Below, piece by piece: positions 1 to 8,714 of a stretch of 33,253 nt of DNA (its first letter is position 1; the number at the start of each line of letters is the position of its first letter). The stretch is taken from NCBI RefSeq assembly GCF_000469345.1, contig NZ_KI271174.1:1-33253 (forward strand). The letters run 5' to 3'. The position numbers and the translations under genes were made by a program. A model generated the notes under the pieces. It was given only the letters and a program-made list of their open reading frames with translations. It had not been told where the DNA came from and ran no database searches. This DNA comes from Eubacterium ramulus ATCC 29099. Lineage in GTDB: Bacteria; Bacillota; Clostridia; Lachnospirales; Lachnospiraceae.

Positions 1-28
1 TTTGCCCTTTACACAGACAAACAAGAAT

Positions 29-1711
29 TTAAAATTGACGGAACCGGGCATATCGTTCTTCGGCCAGCACTTCCGGTTCTTTTTCAAGATTTTCCGCGAG
101 AAAACCACGGATCCGGTTCTTCATATCGTTACTGAGTTCCACCAAATTGGCTTCACTCGCCGGCATCGGCTCCTCAATGACATCATCCACGATTCCCATC
201 TCCAGCAGATCTTTTGCAGTTACTTTCATCAATGCTGCTGCCTCAGGTGCACGTTTGCCATCTTTCCAAAGGATCGATGCAAATCCTTCCGGGGAAAGAA
301 TGGTATAAGTCGCATTTTCCATCATCCAGACTTTGTTGCCGACAGCCAGTGCCAACGCACCACCACTGCCGCCTTCGCCAATAACAATACTCAATACCGG
401 TACTTTCAAAGCTGCCATTTCATACAGGTTTCTGGCAATCGCCTCCCCCTGGCCGCGTTCCTCAGCTTCCAGTCCCGGAAATGCTCCCGGTGTGTCGATA
501 AAGTTGATGATCGGACGATGAAATTTCTCCGCCTGTTTCATCAGACGCAATGCTTTGCGATATCCTTCCGGAGACGGCATACCAAAGTTTCTCGTAATAT
601 TTTCTTTTGTGGTCCGTCCTTTCTGCTGTCCAATCACCGTAATCGGACATTCATCCAGATATGCGATTCCACCTACCGTTGCTCCATCATCATCTACATG
701 ACGGTCTCCGTGAAATTCTTCAAAATCACTAAAGATTTCATGAATGTAATCCAATGCCGTAAGTCGCTCGGAAGCTCTTGCTGCCATGACACGATCCCAG
801 GCGGTCATTTTTCCTTTTTTCTTTTTCTGTCCATGCATGATGTCAGACACATCTGCTGTCGCAATAGTATCCGCGGAAGCTTTCTGTGTATGCATATGCA
901 ACAGACGCGCCAAGGTATCTTTCATATCCTCACGGCGGATAATCCCATCAATGAGACCGTGTTCCACCAGGAACTCTGCCCGCTGAAAACCTTCTGGCAG
1001 CTTCTGTCCAATCGTCTGCTCAATGACGCGGGGACCGGCAAAGCCTACCAGTGCCCCCGGCTCTGCCAGGATAATATCGCCCAGCATGGCGAAACTTGCC
1101 GTCACTCCACCGGTAGTCGGATCAGTAAGCACAGAAATATATAACAGTCCTGCATCGGAATGTTTTTTCAATGCTGCAGACGTTTTTGCCATCTGCATCA
1201 GGGAAACCATTCCTTCCTGCATACGGGCACCACCGGAACAACAGAAAATAATAACCGGGAGTTTCATTTCTGTTGCTTTTTCCACGGCACGGGTGATTTT
1301 TTCGCCCACCACATATCCCATACTTCCCATAAGAAAGCGTGCATCACATACTGCAATGACCGTTTTCTCTCCTTTGATGGTACATACACCGGTTGTCACA
1401 GCTTCATCAATATGAAGTTTTTCCTTTAATCCGTCTAATTTTTCCGGATACCCCGGATAATCCAGTGGATTTGCTGTCTCAAGACCGGTATCCCACTCTT
1501 CAAAAGACTGCTTGTCTGCAACCATGCGCAATCTGCGCTTTGTGGAAAGACGGAAATATTTGCCGCATTTATAGCAGGAATAGTGATTGTGTACCACATC
1601 TTCTTTGTAAAGTAATTCCCCGCATGCATCGCATTTGATCCACATGCCCTCCGGGATATCCTGCTCTTTTCGCGGAACTGTAATATAGTTTGTTTTCTTA
1701 AACTTTAACAC
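29..1711 (-). CDS. accDA: Fused acetyl-CoA carboxylase carboxyltransferase, beta plus alpha subunits (AccDA)
   Basis: This 560-residue protein carries both halves of the carboxyltransferase that moves the carboxyl group from carboxybiotin on AccB to acetyl-CoA, giving malonyl-CoA. The N-terminal half is AccD-like: a four-cysteine zinc ribbon (C27, C30, C46, C49) followed by the crotonase-type fold with SGGARMQEG around residues 159-167. A Lys-rich linker (about 275-301) leads into an AccA-like half beginning near M302 and running to the C-terminus, with [11 protein letters not shown] and [11 protein letters not shown] motifs. E. coli keeps these as two genes of about 300 residues each; single-gene fusions are known in related Firmicutes. 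The start is GTG at 1711, preceded by AGGAAAGGTG about 7 bases upstream. It is the last gene of the fab operon in view, 163 bases after accC. No frameshift is needed, so the fusion is real in this sequence. Confidence 0.95.
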   Translation of the reverse strand: MLKFKKTNYITVPRKEQDIPEGMWIKCDACGELLYKEDVVHNHYSCYKCGKYFRLSTKRRLRMVADKQSFEEWDTGLETANPLDYPGYPEKLDGLKEKLHIDEAVTTGVCTIKGEKTVIAVCDARFLMGSMGYVVGEKITRAVEKATEMKLPVIIFCCSGGARMQEGMVSLMQMAKTSAALKKHSDAGLLYISVLTDPTTGGVTASFAMLGDIILAEPGALVGFAGPRVIEQTIGQKLPEGFQRAEFLVEHGLIDGIIRREDMKDTLARLLHMHTQKASADTIATADVSDIMHGQKKKKGKMTAWDRVMAARASERLTALDYIHEIFSDFEEFHGDRHVDDDGATVGGIAYLDECPITVIGQQKGRTTKENITRNFGMPSPEGYRKALRLMKQAEKFHRPIINFIDTPGAFPGLEAEERGQGEAIARNLYEMAALKVPVLSIVIGEGGSGGALALAVGNKVWMMENATYTILSPEGFASILWKDGKRAPEAAALMKVTAKDLLEMGIVDDVIEEPMPASEANLVELSNDMKNRIRGFLAENLEKEPEVLAEERYARFRQF

Positions 1712-1732
1712 TATGCTTCACCTTTCCTAATT

Positions 1733-1814
1733 CAAGATTCGCTCGCGAATCTTGCTGCGAGATGGGCATCAGCAAAGCTGATATATTCCTCTGTCCATCT
1801 CTGCAATCCTCGCG
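1733..1814. repeat. Hairpin-forming part of the accC-accDA intergenic element
   Basis: This stretch contains several nested self-complementary segments. CAAGATTCGC (1733-1742) and GCGAATCTTG (1745-1754) form a perfect 10-bp inverted repeat with a 2-base loop. ATCAGC-AAA-GCTGAT (around 1769-1783) is another perfect hairpin, and the flanking GAGATGG/CCATCTC segments can pair around it. In the mRNA these would lie just upstream of the accDA ribosome binding site. No T-run follows the hairpins in the transcribed direction, so a classical terminator is unlikely. It could be a dispersed repeat or a structured 5' leader. Confidence 0.6.
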
Positions 1815-1818
1815 GAGC

Positions 1819-1885
1819 ATTTTGAATAATTGACGATATTTTCATACAATTCTATACACTATCTTCTGCGTCAATTATTCAAAAT
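1819..1885. repeat. 17-bp perfect inverted repeat spanning the end of accC
   Basis: ATTTTGAATAATTGACG (1819-1835) is the exact reverse complement of 1869-1885, with 33 bases between. The right arm includes the last codons and the TAA stop of accC, so the other arm is an inverted copy of the accC 3' end, or both belong to an inserted element that supplied the stop. The stem is AT-rich. It would form a stem-loop directly after the accC stop in the operon mRNA. Confidence 0.75.
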
Positions 1886-3215
1886 AGTTCTCGATAAAAC
1901 TAGTTGTAATGTTTCCGGACTGAAATACCGGATGTGTAATGATATCGTACTGGTAATCCAGGTTTGTGGTAATTCCGTCAATATTGACTTCACCCAGTGC
2001 ACTGCGCATTTTATCGATGGCTGTCTGTCTGTCTTTTCCGTAAACAATGATCTTTGCAATCATAGAATCATAATTCGGCGGAATCGTATAACCGGTATAA
2101 ATCGCAGAATCAATGCGGACACCATTCCCTCCCGGTAAATGCAGATAATCGATTTTGCCCGGACAAGGCATAAAATTCTTTGCCGGATTTTCTGCATTCA
2201 GACGACATTCAATAGCATGACCGGTGATATGAATATCTTTCTGCTTCCACTGAAGCTTTTCGCCGGCTGCAATAAAAATCTGCTCTTTGATCAGATCCAG
2301 ACCTGTTACCATCTCTGTTACCGGATGCTCTACCTGGATTCGTGTATTCATTTCCATGAAATAGAACTTTTTGTTTTTATCTAATAAAAATTCAATGGTT
2401 CCGGCGCTCTCATAGTTTGCTGCTTTTGCTGCGCGGACTGCCACTTCCCCCATCTGGGCACGGAGTTTATCGTCCAGTGCTGCGGATGGTGACTCTTCTA
2501 CCATCTTCTGGTGACGACGCTGAATGGAACAGTCGCGCTCGCCAAGAGAAATGACATTTCCGTATTTGTCTGCCAGAATCTGGAACTCAATATGACGTGG
2601 ATCCTCGATATATTTTTCAATATACATGGTATCATCAGCAAAACCATTTACGGACTCTGTCTGTGCCACCTCAAAATTTTCCGTAAAATCTTCACGGCTG
2701 TGAGAAATACGCATTCCTTTTCCACCGCCGCCGCTGGCTGCCTTGATCATAACCGGAAAACCAATCTGCTCTGCCAGTTTCAGTCCATAATCAGCTGTAT
2801 AAACAGCTTCTTTTGTACCAGGAACAACCGGAACTTTTGCATTGATCATGGTATTTCTTGCTTCCTGTTTGTTTCCCATCCGACGGATGACTTCTGCGGA
2901 TGGTCCGATGAAAGCAATGTGGCATTGTTCACACATCTGCGCGAATTTTGCATTTTCTGACAAAAAACCAAAGCCCGGATGAATTGCTTCTGCCTTAGAA
3001 GCAATTGCTGCGCTCAAAATCCGTTCCATATTCAGATAACTATCTGCCGGTGCTGCTTTTCCGATACAAATGGCTTCATCTGCCAGCTGTGTATGCAACG
3101 CATCTTTATCTGCTGTCGAATAGACTGCCACAGAAGTGATTCCGAGTTCTCTGCAGGCACGGATGATACGCACCGCAATTTCACCTCTGTTTGCAATTAA
3201 TATTTTCTGAAACAT
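1875..3215 (-). CDS. accC: Biotin carboxylase subunit of acetyl-CoA carboxylase
   Basis: The 446-residue product carboxylates the biotin on AccB using ATP and bicarbonate, the first half-reaction of acetyl-CoA carboxylase. It begins with the usual FQKILIANRGEIAVRIIRAC segment. It has the ATP-grasp glycine-rich loop SGGGGKGMR, the ERDCSIQRRHQK segment, and the EMNTRIQVEHPVTE active-site block near residues 290-305. Length matches the E. coli enzyme (449). The start is ATG at 3215, with AGGAGAG about 7 bases upstream; this Shine-Dalgarno overlaps the fabZ stop (TTAGGAGAG), which suggests translational coupling. The last codons and the stop lie inside a 17-bp inverted repeat (1869-1885). The order accB-fabZ-accC-accDA puts all ACC subunits at the operon end. 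Confidence 0.97.
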   Translation of the reverse strand: MFQKILIANRGEIAVRIIRACRELGITSVAVYSTADKDALHTQLADEAICIGKAAPADSYLNMERILSAAIASKAEAIHPGFGFLSENAKFAQMCEQCHIAFIGPSAEVIRRMGNKQEARNTMINAKVPVVPGTKEAVYTADYGLKLAEQIGFPVMIKAASGGGGKGMRISHSREDFTENFEVAQTESVNGFADDTMYIEKYIEDPRHIEFQILADKYGNVISLGERDCSIQRRHQKMVEESPSAALDDKLRAQMGEVAVRAAKAANYESAGTIEFLLDKNKKFYFMEMNTRIQVEHPVTEMVTGLDLIKEQIFIAAGEKLQWKQKDIHITGHAIECRLNAENPAKNFMPCPGKIDYLHLPGGNGVRIDSAIYTGYTIPPNYDSMIAKIIVYGKDRQTAIDKMRSALGEVNIDGITTNLDYQYDIITHPVFQSGNITTSFIENYFE

Positions 3216-3225
3216 GTTCTCTCTC

Positions 3226-3654
3226 CTAACCGATGGCGAATGTCAGCTCTGCAATAACAGCTACTTTCCCGTTTACGGTTGCTTTTGCAGAAGCCACACC
3301 GACAGGGCCTTTCTGCTTGATCATGGTTGTTTCCAACATCAGAACATCTCCGGGTACAACTTTGCGTTTGAACTTTGCGGAATTGATAGCTCCAAAGTAA
3401 GCGGTTTTCCCTCTAAATTCATCACAACCAAGAATCGCTACTGCACCAACCTGTGCAAGTGCTTCTACGATCAGTACACCCGGCATCACCGGTTCTGCCG
3501 GAAAATGTCCTGCAAAATACGGCTCATTATAGCTGACACATTTTTTTCCTACCGCACGTTTCCCCGGTTCTAATTCCTCAATTGTATCAATCAGCAGAAA
3601 TGGCTGCCGATGCGGAATGATCTCCATGATTTCTTTTGTTGTTAAAACTGACAT
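3226..3654 (-). CDS. fabZ: 3-hydroxyacyl-ACP dehydratase FabZ
   Basis: FabZ removes water from (3R)-hydroxyacyl-ACP to give trans-2-enoyl-ACP. The 142-residue protein contains the hot-dog-fold signature PHRQPFLLID and the catalytic block AGHFPAEPVMPGVLIVEALAQ, with H50 and E64 as the likely catalytic pair. I chose ATG at 3654 because GTAGGAGG lies 6 bases upstream. An upstream in-frame TTG at 3672 would bury this Shine-Dalgarno inside the coding region and overlap accB. The accB stop TAG is part of the same GTAGGAGG, so translation of accB and fabZ is probably coupled. Confidence 0.96.
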   Translation of the reverse strand: MSVLTTKEIMEIIPHRQPFLLIDTIEELEPGKRAVGKKCVSYNEPYFAGHFPAEPVMPGVLIVEALAQVGAVAILGCDEFRGKTAYFGAINSAKFKRKVVPGDVLMLETTMIKQKGPVGVASAKATVNGKVAVIAELTFAIG

Positions 3655-3664
3655 TTCAGACCTC

Positions 3665-4129
3665 CTACTCAATCACAAACATTGGCTGATCAAATTCTAC
3701 CAGATCACCATTTTTTACGAGAATTGCTTTTACAGTTCCATCAAACTCGGACTCGATCTCATTCATCAGTTTCATTGCTTCCACGATGCCAAGTACCTGA
3801 CCTTTTTTTACCATATCGCCCACTTGTACATATGGTGCAGCATCCGGAGAACTTGCAGAATAAAAGGTTCCGACTAATGGACTTTTTACAATATTTCCTG
3901 TAACCTCCTCTGATACATCAGTATCCGCTGATACAGAAGTATCTGCGCATACCTGTAACGGTGCTGCAACAGCTGTCGGAGCAATCATCTCGACCGGCGC
4001 CGAAGCCACGATTTTCTTCTCAGGATGTTTTTTTATTTTTACGGAAACGCCATTTTCTTCATAACAGAAATCTGTCAGACCTGCTTCGGAAACAGCGTTC
4101 ATTAATTCGATTAACTGGCTAACTTCCAT
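3665..4129 (-). CDS. accB: Biotin carboxyl carrier protein of acetyl-CoA carboxylase
   Basis: The 154-residue carrier shuttles carboxyl groups between AccC and AccDA. The N-terminal 40 residues match the AccB interaction region. A flexible Ala/Val/Pro/Asp-rich linker (about 41-78) follows, and the C-terminal biotinyl domain (about 80-154) has the EAMKLMNEI motif with biotin-accepting Lys120. An acidic stretch in the linker is a minor individual feature. The start is ATG at 4129, behind AAAGAAAGG. It lies 74 bases after fabF and just before fabZ, whose ribosome binding site overlaps its stop codon. Confidence 0.97.
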   Translation of the reverse strand: MEVSQLIELMNAVSEAGLTDFCYEENGVSVKIKKHPEKKIVASAPVEMIAPTAVAAPLQVCADTSVSADTDVSEEVTGNIVKSPLVGTFYSASSPDAAPYVQVGDMVKKGQVLGIVEAMKLMNEIESEFDGTVKAILVKNGDLVEFDQPMFVIE

Positions 4130-4203
4130 CTTTTTTCCTTTCTTTTTTCCAGCAGATATAAGGTATGACTTTTTACCAAATCATGCTGCCGGACAATTAC
4201 TTC

Positions 4204-5439
4204 TTACTCTGTATACTTTTTAATCAGTAAACTTGCATTATGTCCACCAAATGCCAGAGAGTTTGTCAGCGCGTATTCAAAATCCATATCGATGCCGTGT
4301 CCCTGTACATAATCCAGATCCAGCTCTTCATCCGGCTGCTCCAAACCTACAGTCTGATGTACATAACCATGATTCATCTGAAGCACACAGGCAATAACCT
4401 CAACTGCACCGGCCGCTCCTAACAGATGGCCGATCATGGATTTTGTAGAGTTTACTTTGATATCATATGCATGCTCACCGAAGGCTGCCTTAATGGCTCT
4501 TGTCTCAAACAAATCATTATGATGTGTACTTGTTCCGTGTGCATTGATGTAGGTAATTTCTTCCGGAGCTACATTTGCATCTTTCAGAGCAAATAACATA
4601 GCATTTTTTGCTCCTTCTCCATCCTCTGCCGGCGATGTAATATGATATGCATCACTGGTTGCGCCATAACCAACAACCTCTGCAAGGATTTTTGCACCTC
4701 TTGCTTTTGCATGCTCTAACTCTTCCAGCACAACAACTCCAGCACCGTCACCGATGACAAATCCATCACGATCTTTGTCAAACGGAATCGAACAACGCTC
4801 CGGATTGTTGGATGTGGAAAGTGCAGTCAACGCTGTAAATCCGCCGACACCGATCGGAGTGATCGCATTTTCCGTACCACCTGCCAGCATCACGTCTGCT
4901 TCTCCGTATTGAATGGAGCGGAATGCTTCACCGATGGAATGAGTACCTGTTGCGCAGGCTGTTACCACATTGATACTTTTTCCTTTTATGCCAAGCTGAA
5001 TGGTTACGTTTCCGGTTGCCATATTTGTGATCATCAGTGGAACAAGTAACGGATTAATTCTGGACGGTCCTTTCTCCAGAAGTTTCTTATGCTCACGCTC
5101 GATAGACTGTAAACTTCCGACACCGGAACCAATGGCGCAGCCAACACGATACGGATCTTCTTTTTCCATATCCAAACCGGCATCCTCAAATGCTTCTTTT
5201 GCTGCTGCCACTGCATACTGCGCAAACGGCTCCATTCTTCTTGCTGCCTTTTTATCCATACGGTCTGCTGCCACAAAACCTTTTACTTCTGCTGCGACTT
5301 TTACCTTGAAATCTGTGGTATCAAAATAAGTAATCTCGCCGAAACCTGTTTTTCCGGCTTTCAGTCCTTCCCAGTATTCATCTACATTTAAACCGATGGG
5401 ATTGACGGTTCCCATTCCTGTCACTACTACTCGTCTCAT
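4204..5439 (-). CDS. fabF: 3-oxoacyl-ACP synthase II (beta-ketoacyl-ACP synthase FabF)
   Basis: FabF condenses malonyl-ACP with a growing acyl-ACP, the elongation step of type II fatty-acid synthesis. The 411-residue thiolase-fold protein has the Cys-His-His triad of elongating KAS enzymes: C162 in TACATGTHS, H301 in NAHGTSTHHND and H338 in STKSMIGHLLGAAG, with K333 in the same motif. The start is ATG at 5439, with AAGGAGA 7 bases upstream. A 114-base gap separates it from fabG; I see no convincing promoter or terminator there. This is the only condensing enzyme in the window. The initiating enzyme FabH is not seen and must be encoded elsewhere. Confidence 0.97.
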   Translation of the reverse strand: MRRVVVTGMGTVNPIGLNVDEYWEGLKAGKTGFGEITYFDTTDFKVKVAAEVKGFVAADRMDKKAARRMEPFAQYAVAAAKEAFEDAGLDMEKEDPYRVGCAIGSGVGSLQSIEREHKKLLEKGPSRINPLLVPLMITNMATGNVTIQLGIKGKSINVVTACATGTHSIGEAFRSIQYGEADVMLAGGTENAITPIGVGGFTALTALSTSNNPERCSIPFDKDRDGFVIGDGAGVVVLEELEHAKARGAKILAEVVGYGATSDAYHITSPAEDGEGAKNAMLFALKDANVAPEEITYINAHGTSTHHNDLFETRAIKAAFGEHAYDIKVNSTKSMIGHLLGAAGAVEVIACVLQMNHGYVHQTVGLEQPDEELDLDYVQGHGIDMDFEYALTNSLAFGGHNASLLIKKYTE

Positions 5440-5553
5440 CTATGTGTCTCCTTTTTTACATTTTCTATACACTTTGATAAACATGTAACATGTACTGTTG
5501 TACACAACGCCTGCACTCTCAATAATATTTGAAAGGATTATGCCACTGCATGT

Positions 5554-6303
5554 TTACATTGCCATGCCACCGTCCACACAAATTACCTGACCGGTGATAT
5601 AGGACGCTTTTTCGGATGCCAGAAATGCAACTGTATTTGCAATCTCTTCTGTTTTTCCATAACGTCCGAATGGGATCTGTGCCTTTCCGGCTTCTTTTGC
5701 CGCATCTGTCATCTGATCGAGCATTTCTGTCTCAATAAATCCAGGTGCTACTGCATTCACACGGATGCCACGACTTGCAAGCTCTCTTGCCATAGATTTT
5801 GTCATGCCGATGACGCCTGCTTTGGAAGCGCAATAGTTCATCTGTCCCGGATTACCAAGAATTCCGGATACAGAAGAAATATTAACAATGCTTCCGCTTT
5901 TCTGTTTCAACATATATCTTGCAATATGACGCATCGTATTGAAACTTCCCTTCAGATTCGTATCAATAACTGCATCGAATTCTTCTTCTTTCATTTTCAT
6001 CAGAAGATTGTCTTTTGTAATTCCGGCATTGTTTACCAGAACATCAATGTGACCAAATTTTTTGTGAATAGATTTGATCATCTCTTCTACTGCCACAAAA
6101 TCTGCCACGCTGCACTGCCAGATTTCTGCCTGACCACCGGCTGCCTTGATAGTCTCAACCACTGCCTCTGCCGCTTCCTTTGATCCGTTATAATTTACAA
6201 TAACATAAGCCCCTTCCTGTGCCAGCGTGATGGCAATCTGTCTGCCGATTCCTCGACTTGCACCGGTAACTATGGCTACTTTATCTGTTAATAATTTCTC
6301 CAT
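5554..6303 (-). CDS. fabG: 3-oxoacyl-ACP reductase FabG
   Basis: FabG reduces 3-oxoacyl-ACP to the (3R)-hydroxy form with NADPH. The 249-residue short-chain dehydrogenase has the dinucleotide-binding TGASRGIG (13-20), NNAG (91-94), and a catalytic Ser144, Tyr157, Lys161 set (NYCASK). The longest open frame begins 39 bases earlier, at 6342. The ATG at 6303 is better: GCAGGAGG lies 4-5 bases upstream and the resulting length equals the usual FabG size. It sits 45 bases after fabD in the fab operon, which separates it from the many other SDR-family enzymes. Confidence 0.96.
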   Translation of the reverse strand: MEKLLTDKVAIVTGASRGIGRQIAITLAQEGAYVIVNYNGSKEAAEAVVETIKAAGGQAEIWQCSVADFVAVEEMIKSIHKKFGHIDVLVNNAGITKDNLLMKMKEEEFDAVIDTNLKGSFNTMRHIARYMLKQKSGSIVNISSVSGILGNPGQMNYCASKAGVIGMTKSMARELASRGIRVNAVAPGFIETEMLDQMTDAAKEAGKAQIPFGRYGKTEEIANTVAFLASEKASYITGQVICVDGGMAM

Positions 6304-6348
6304 ACTGCCTCCTGCATTCCAGCCCTGCAAAATCTGTTTCAATGAAAG

Positions 6349-7266
6349 TTATATCACTTCTAATACGGACTCCAGATCCGTCACCTTATCAACGTGATAA
6401 GCTGGAACGGTTTTATCTATACGTTTCATAAATCCACAAAGGGATTTTTTTGGTCCAATTTCAATAAATGCCTCTACACCGTCTGCGATCATGCGTTCTA
6501 CGCTCTGCTGCCAGCGGACGGATGAGGAAATCTGTTTTTTCAGTAATTCTTTTACCTGTGACGAATCTGTCACGTAATCAGCAGTTACATTTGTAATATA
6601 AGGAACTGCAATTTTATGAATTTCTACCTGCTCTAATTCTGCCGCAAGTTTTTCTCCCGCCGGCAACAACATCGCTGAGTGGAACGGACCGCTGACATTC
6701 AGCGGTGTACACCGTTTTGCACCTGCTTCTTTCAAGGCTGCCGCTGCCGTGTCCACGGCTTTCTGCTCACCTGTGATTACAATCTGTCCCGGACAGTTAT
6801 AATTTGCAATGGATACAATTCCTTCCGTCTCTTCACAGATATTTTCAATAACTGCCGTGTCTGCCCCAAGCACTGCAGTCATGGCTCCGCCTGTCGGAAC
6901 CGCTTCCTGCATAAATTCTCCACGTTTTGTCACCACACGGAATGCATCTTCCGGTGTCATTACTCCGGATGCAACCAATGCTGCATACTCACCAAGGCTC
7001 AAGCCTGCATTTACTGCAGATTCTACTCCTTTTTCACGCAGCACACTCCAGATTGCAAGCTCATCTGCAAGCATTGCAATCTGGGTGTATTTTGTGATAT
7101 TAATATTTTCATTTTCTTCGAAAAGAAGCTCCTTCATAGGGATACCGCTTACTTTTTCTGCCAGATCGATCATTTCTTTTGCACATGGGAAAGTCTCATA
7201 AAAATCTTTTCCCATGCCAACGTACTGTGACCCCTGACCGGGAAAAATAAACGCTATTTTTTTCAT
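6349..7266 (-). CDS. fabD: Malonyl-CoA:ACP transacylase FabD
   Basis: FabD transfers malonyl groups from CoA to ACP and so supplies the extender unit for FabF. The 305-residue protein has the N-terminal FPGQGSQYVGMG motif, the nucleophile Ser90 in GLSLGEYAAL, an Arg near 115 and His196 in SGPFHSAML. Together these make the Ser-His acyltransferase centre. The ATG at 7266 follows AAAAGGAGC by about 7 bases. Its neighbours are fabK upstream (92-base gap) and fabG downstream. Confidence 0.97.
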   Translation of the reverse strand: MKKIAFIFPGQGSQYVGMGKDFYETFPCAKEMIDLAEKVSGIPMKELLFEENENINITKYTQIAMLADELAIWSVLREKGVESAVNAGLSLGEYAALVASGVMTPEDAFRVVTKRGEFMQEAVPTGGAMTAVLGADTAVIENICEETEGIVSIANYNCPGQIVITGEQKAVDTAAAALKEAGAKRCTPLNVSGPFHSAMLLPAGEKLAAELEQVEIHKIAVPYITNVTADYVTDSSQVKELLKKQISSSVRWQQSVERMIADGVEAFIEIGPKKSLCGFMKRIDKTVPAYHVDKVTDLESVLEVI

Positions 7267-7358
7267 TTTATTTGCTCCTTTTCGCTTATCATTGCAACTC
7301 TTTTCAGGTAAACTTCTGTTATCCTTATGTTTTTCCCTGAATCTAATTGTCTTTTTTG

Positions 7359-8282
7359 TTAGCAGTGCATTAATTTCTCTGCCTGCTCCATAATTTCTTC
7401 CACAATTTCCTTACAGCTCTGCTCTTTCTTGATCAGGCCTGCAATCTGGCCAGCCATAACAGTTCCATTCTTAACATCACCGTCGATAACTGCATTTCGA
7501 AGAGATCCGACCGTCAAACGCTCCAGCTCTTCAAATCCGGCCCCTTCTTTTTCCAGACGCAGATACTCTCTGGACATCTGATTTCTCAAACAACGGATTG
7601 GATGTCCGTTGCTGCGGCCAGTTACTTCAGAATCAATATCTTTCGCTTTGATGATCTTCTGCTTGTAATTCTCATGACAGATGCACTCGGCAGCCACACA
7701 GAATCTGGTACCAATCTGTACGGCTTCTGCACCAAGCATCATCGCTGCTGCAAATCCTCTTCCGTCCGCAATACCACCAGCTGCGATTACCGGAATTTCC
7801 ACTGCATCAACGACCTGCGGAACCAGTGTCATGGTTGTCGCGGATCCGATATGACCACCGGACTCTGTTCCCTCAGCAACAACCGCATCTGCACCGGCTT
7901 TCTCCATCATTTTTGCAAGAGCCACACTTGCAACAACCGGAACAACTTTGATTCCGGCAGCTTTCCACATTTCCATGTATTTACCCGGATTACCGGCACC
8001 GGTTGTAACAACCTTGACACCTTCCTCCACAACAATATGTGCTACCTCTTCCGCATACGGGCTAAGCAGCATAATATTTACACCAAACGGCTTATCTGTC
8101 AATTTCTTTGCTTCGCGAATCTGTGTCCGAACCACATCGCCCGGCGCACTTGCCGCACCGATCAAACCAAGACCACCCGCATTGGAAACTGCTGCCGCCA
8201 GATGATAATCTGCTACCCAGGCCATACCGCCCTGAATGATCGGATATTCAATTCCAAAAAGTTCTGTAATTCTTGTTTTCAT
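7359..8282 (-). CDS. fabK: Enoyl-ACP reductase II, FMN-dependent (FabK)
   Basis: FabK catalyses the last reduction of each elongation cycle (enoyl-ACP to acyl-ACP) using FMN and NAD(P)H. It replaces FabI in streptococci and many clostridia. The 307-residue TIM barrel belongs to the nitronate monooxygenase/FabK family: IIQGGMAWVA at the N-terminus, EGTESGGHIG in the middle, and the FMN-phosphate loops AAGGIADGRGFAAAM and GAEAVQIGTRF. Family members outside fab operons can be nitronate monooxygenases; its position between acpP and fabD makes FabK the right call. The start is ATG at 8282 with GAGGAA upstream, only 6 bases after the acpP stop. Confidence 0.95.
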   Translation of the reverse strand: MKTRITELFGIEYPIIQGGMAWVADYHLAAAVSNAGGLGLIGAASAPGDVVRTQIREAKKLTDKPFGVNIMLLSPYAEEVAHIVVEEGVKVVTTGAGNPGKYMEMWKAAGIKVVPVVASVALAKMMEKAGADAVVAEGTESGGHIGSATTMTLVPQVVDAVEIPVIAAGGIADGRGFAAAMMLGAEAVQIGTRFCVAAECICHENYKQKIIKAKDIDSEVTGRSNGHPIRCLRNQMSREYLRLEKEGAGFEELERLTVGSLRNAVIDGDVKNGTVMAGQIAGLIKKEQSCKEIVEEIMEQAEKLMHC

Positions 8283-8288
8283 TTAAAT

Positions 8289-8522
8289 CTATTCCTCTAC
8301 ACCATGTGCTTTCAGGTAATCGATAATTGCGCCAACTGTTGTAAGGCTCTCAAGTTCCTCAGATGGAATTTCGATACCATACTCCTCTTCCAGAGCCATA
8401 ACCAGTTCAAATAAATCTAAAGAATCTGCATCCAGATCGTCTTTAAAGTTGGACTCCAGTGTAATTTTATCCTCATCTACTGATAACTGATCTGCGATCA
8501 TTTCTTTCATTTTCTCTAACAT
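8289..8522 (-). CDS. acpP: Acyl carrier protein
   Basis: The 77-residue acidic helical protein carries the growing acyl chain on a 4'-phosphopantetheine arm attached to Ser34 in the LDADSLDLFEL motif. A longer frame starts at 8558, but its extra residues are basic and unlike ACP. The ATG at 8522 has GAAAGGAAG about 9 bases upstream and gives the usual ACP length. It is the first gene of the operon, so its promoter (8575-8603) drives the whole FAS cluster. Confidence 0.97.
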   Translation of the reverse strand: MLEKMKEMIADQLSVDEDKITLESNFKDDLDADSLDLFELVMALEEEYGIEIPSEELESLTTVGAIIDYLKAHGVEE

Positions 8523-8562
8523 AATTTTATTCTTCCTTTCAAATTGTTTTTGCTTCAAATAG

Positions 8563-8575
8563 TTTGATATTCAAA
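8563..8575. promoter_or_regulatory. Palindromic operator-like site at the acpP transcription start (FabT-like)
   Basis: TTTGATATTCAAA is a perfect TTTGA-N3-TCAAA palindrome that begins at the last base of the -10 element of the acpP promoter and covers the expected +1. This is the classical place for a repressor. The half-site resembles, from memory, the sites of the MarR-family FAS repressor FabT in streptococci. No fabT gene is in the window, so the regulator is inferred. Confidence 0.55.
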
Positions 8576-8603
8576 GTATATGCGATTTCTTTTCTTTTGT
8601 CAA
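8575..8603 (-). promoter_or_regulatory. Sigma-A-type promoter of the acpP-fab-acc operon
   Basis: On the minus strand a consensus -35 TTGACA (8598-8603) and a -10 TATACT (8575-8580) are separated by exactly 17 bases. It lies 53 bases upstream of the acpP ATG. The near-consensus sequence fits high basal expression, with control by the overlapping palindrome. Confidence 0.85.
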
Positions 8604-8623
8604 CAAAAAAATGGGAAAAAGAA

Positions 8624-8652
8624 TTGACTTTTGTACTGCAAATTTTTATACT
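8624..8652 (+). promoter_or_regulatory. Sigma-A-type promoter of the DUF1292 gene
   Basis: TTGACT (8624-8629) and TATACT (8647-8652) are 17 bases apart, 62 bases upstream of the ATG at 8715. It is divergent from the acpP promoter, with the two -35 elements only about 20 bases apart, so polymerase binding at one could affect the other. Confidence 0.82.
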
Positions 8653-8714
8653 TGTAGTATTCTATGGGGTAAAGTCCTATATAAGAATATATAGAAAAAA
8701 AGAGGACAATTAAA

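Noticed and set aside
2-1144. A 380-residue plus-strand open frame opposite accDA
   Set aside because: Its composition is typical of an antisense shadow (rich in His, Cys, Arg, Phe), and accDA is certain on the other strand.
1733-1754. The 10-bp palindrome as a terminator of accC
   Set aside because: No T-run follows in the minus-strand direction, and accDA starts shortly after with a normal ribosome binding site.
5440-5553. A possible internal promoter or second FabT-like site between fabG and fabF
   Set aside because: ACATGT palindromes and TCAAATATTATTGA are present, but no -35/-10 pair with correct spacing and no TTTGA-N3-TCAAA match.
4204-8522. Absence of fabH and a fabT gene taken as loss from the genome
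   Set aside because: The window shows only part of the chromosome; both could be elsewhere, so no claim of absence is made.
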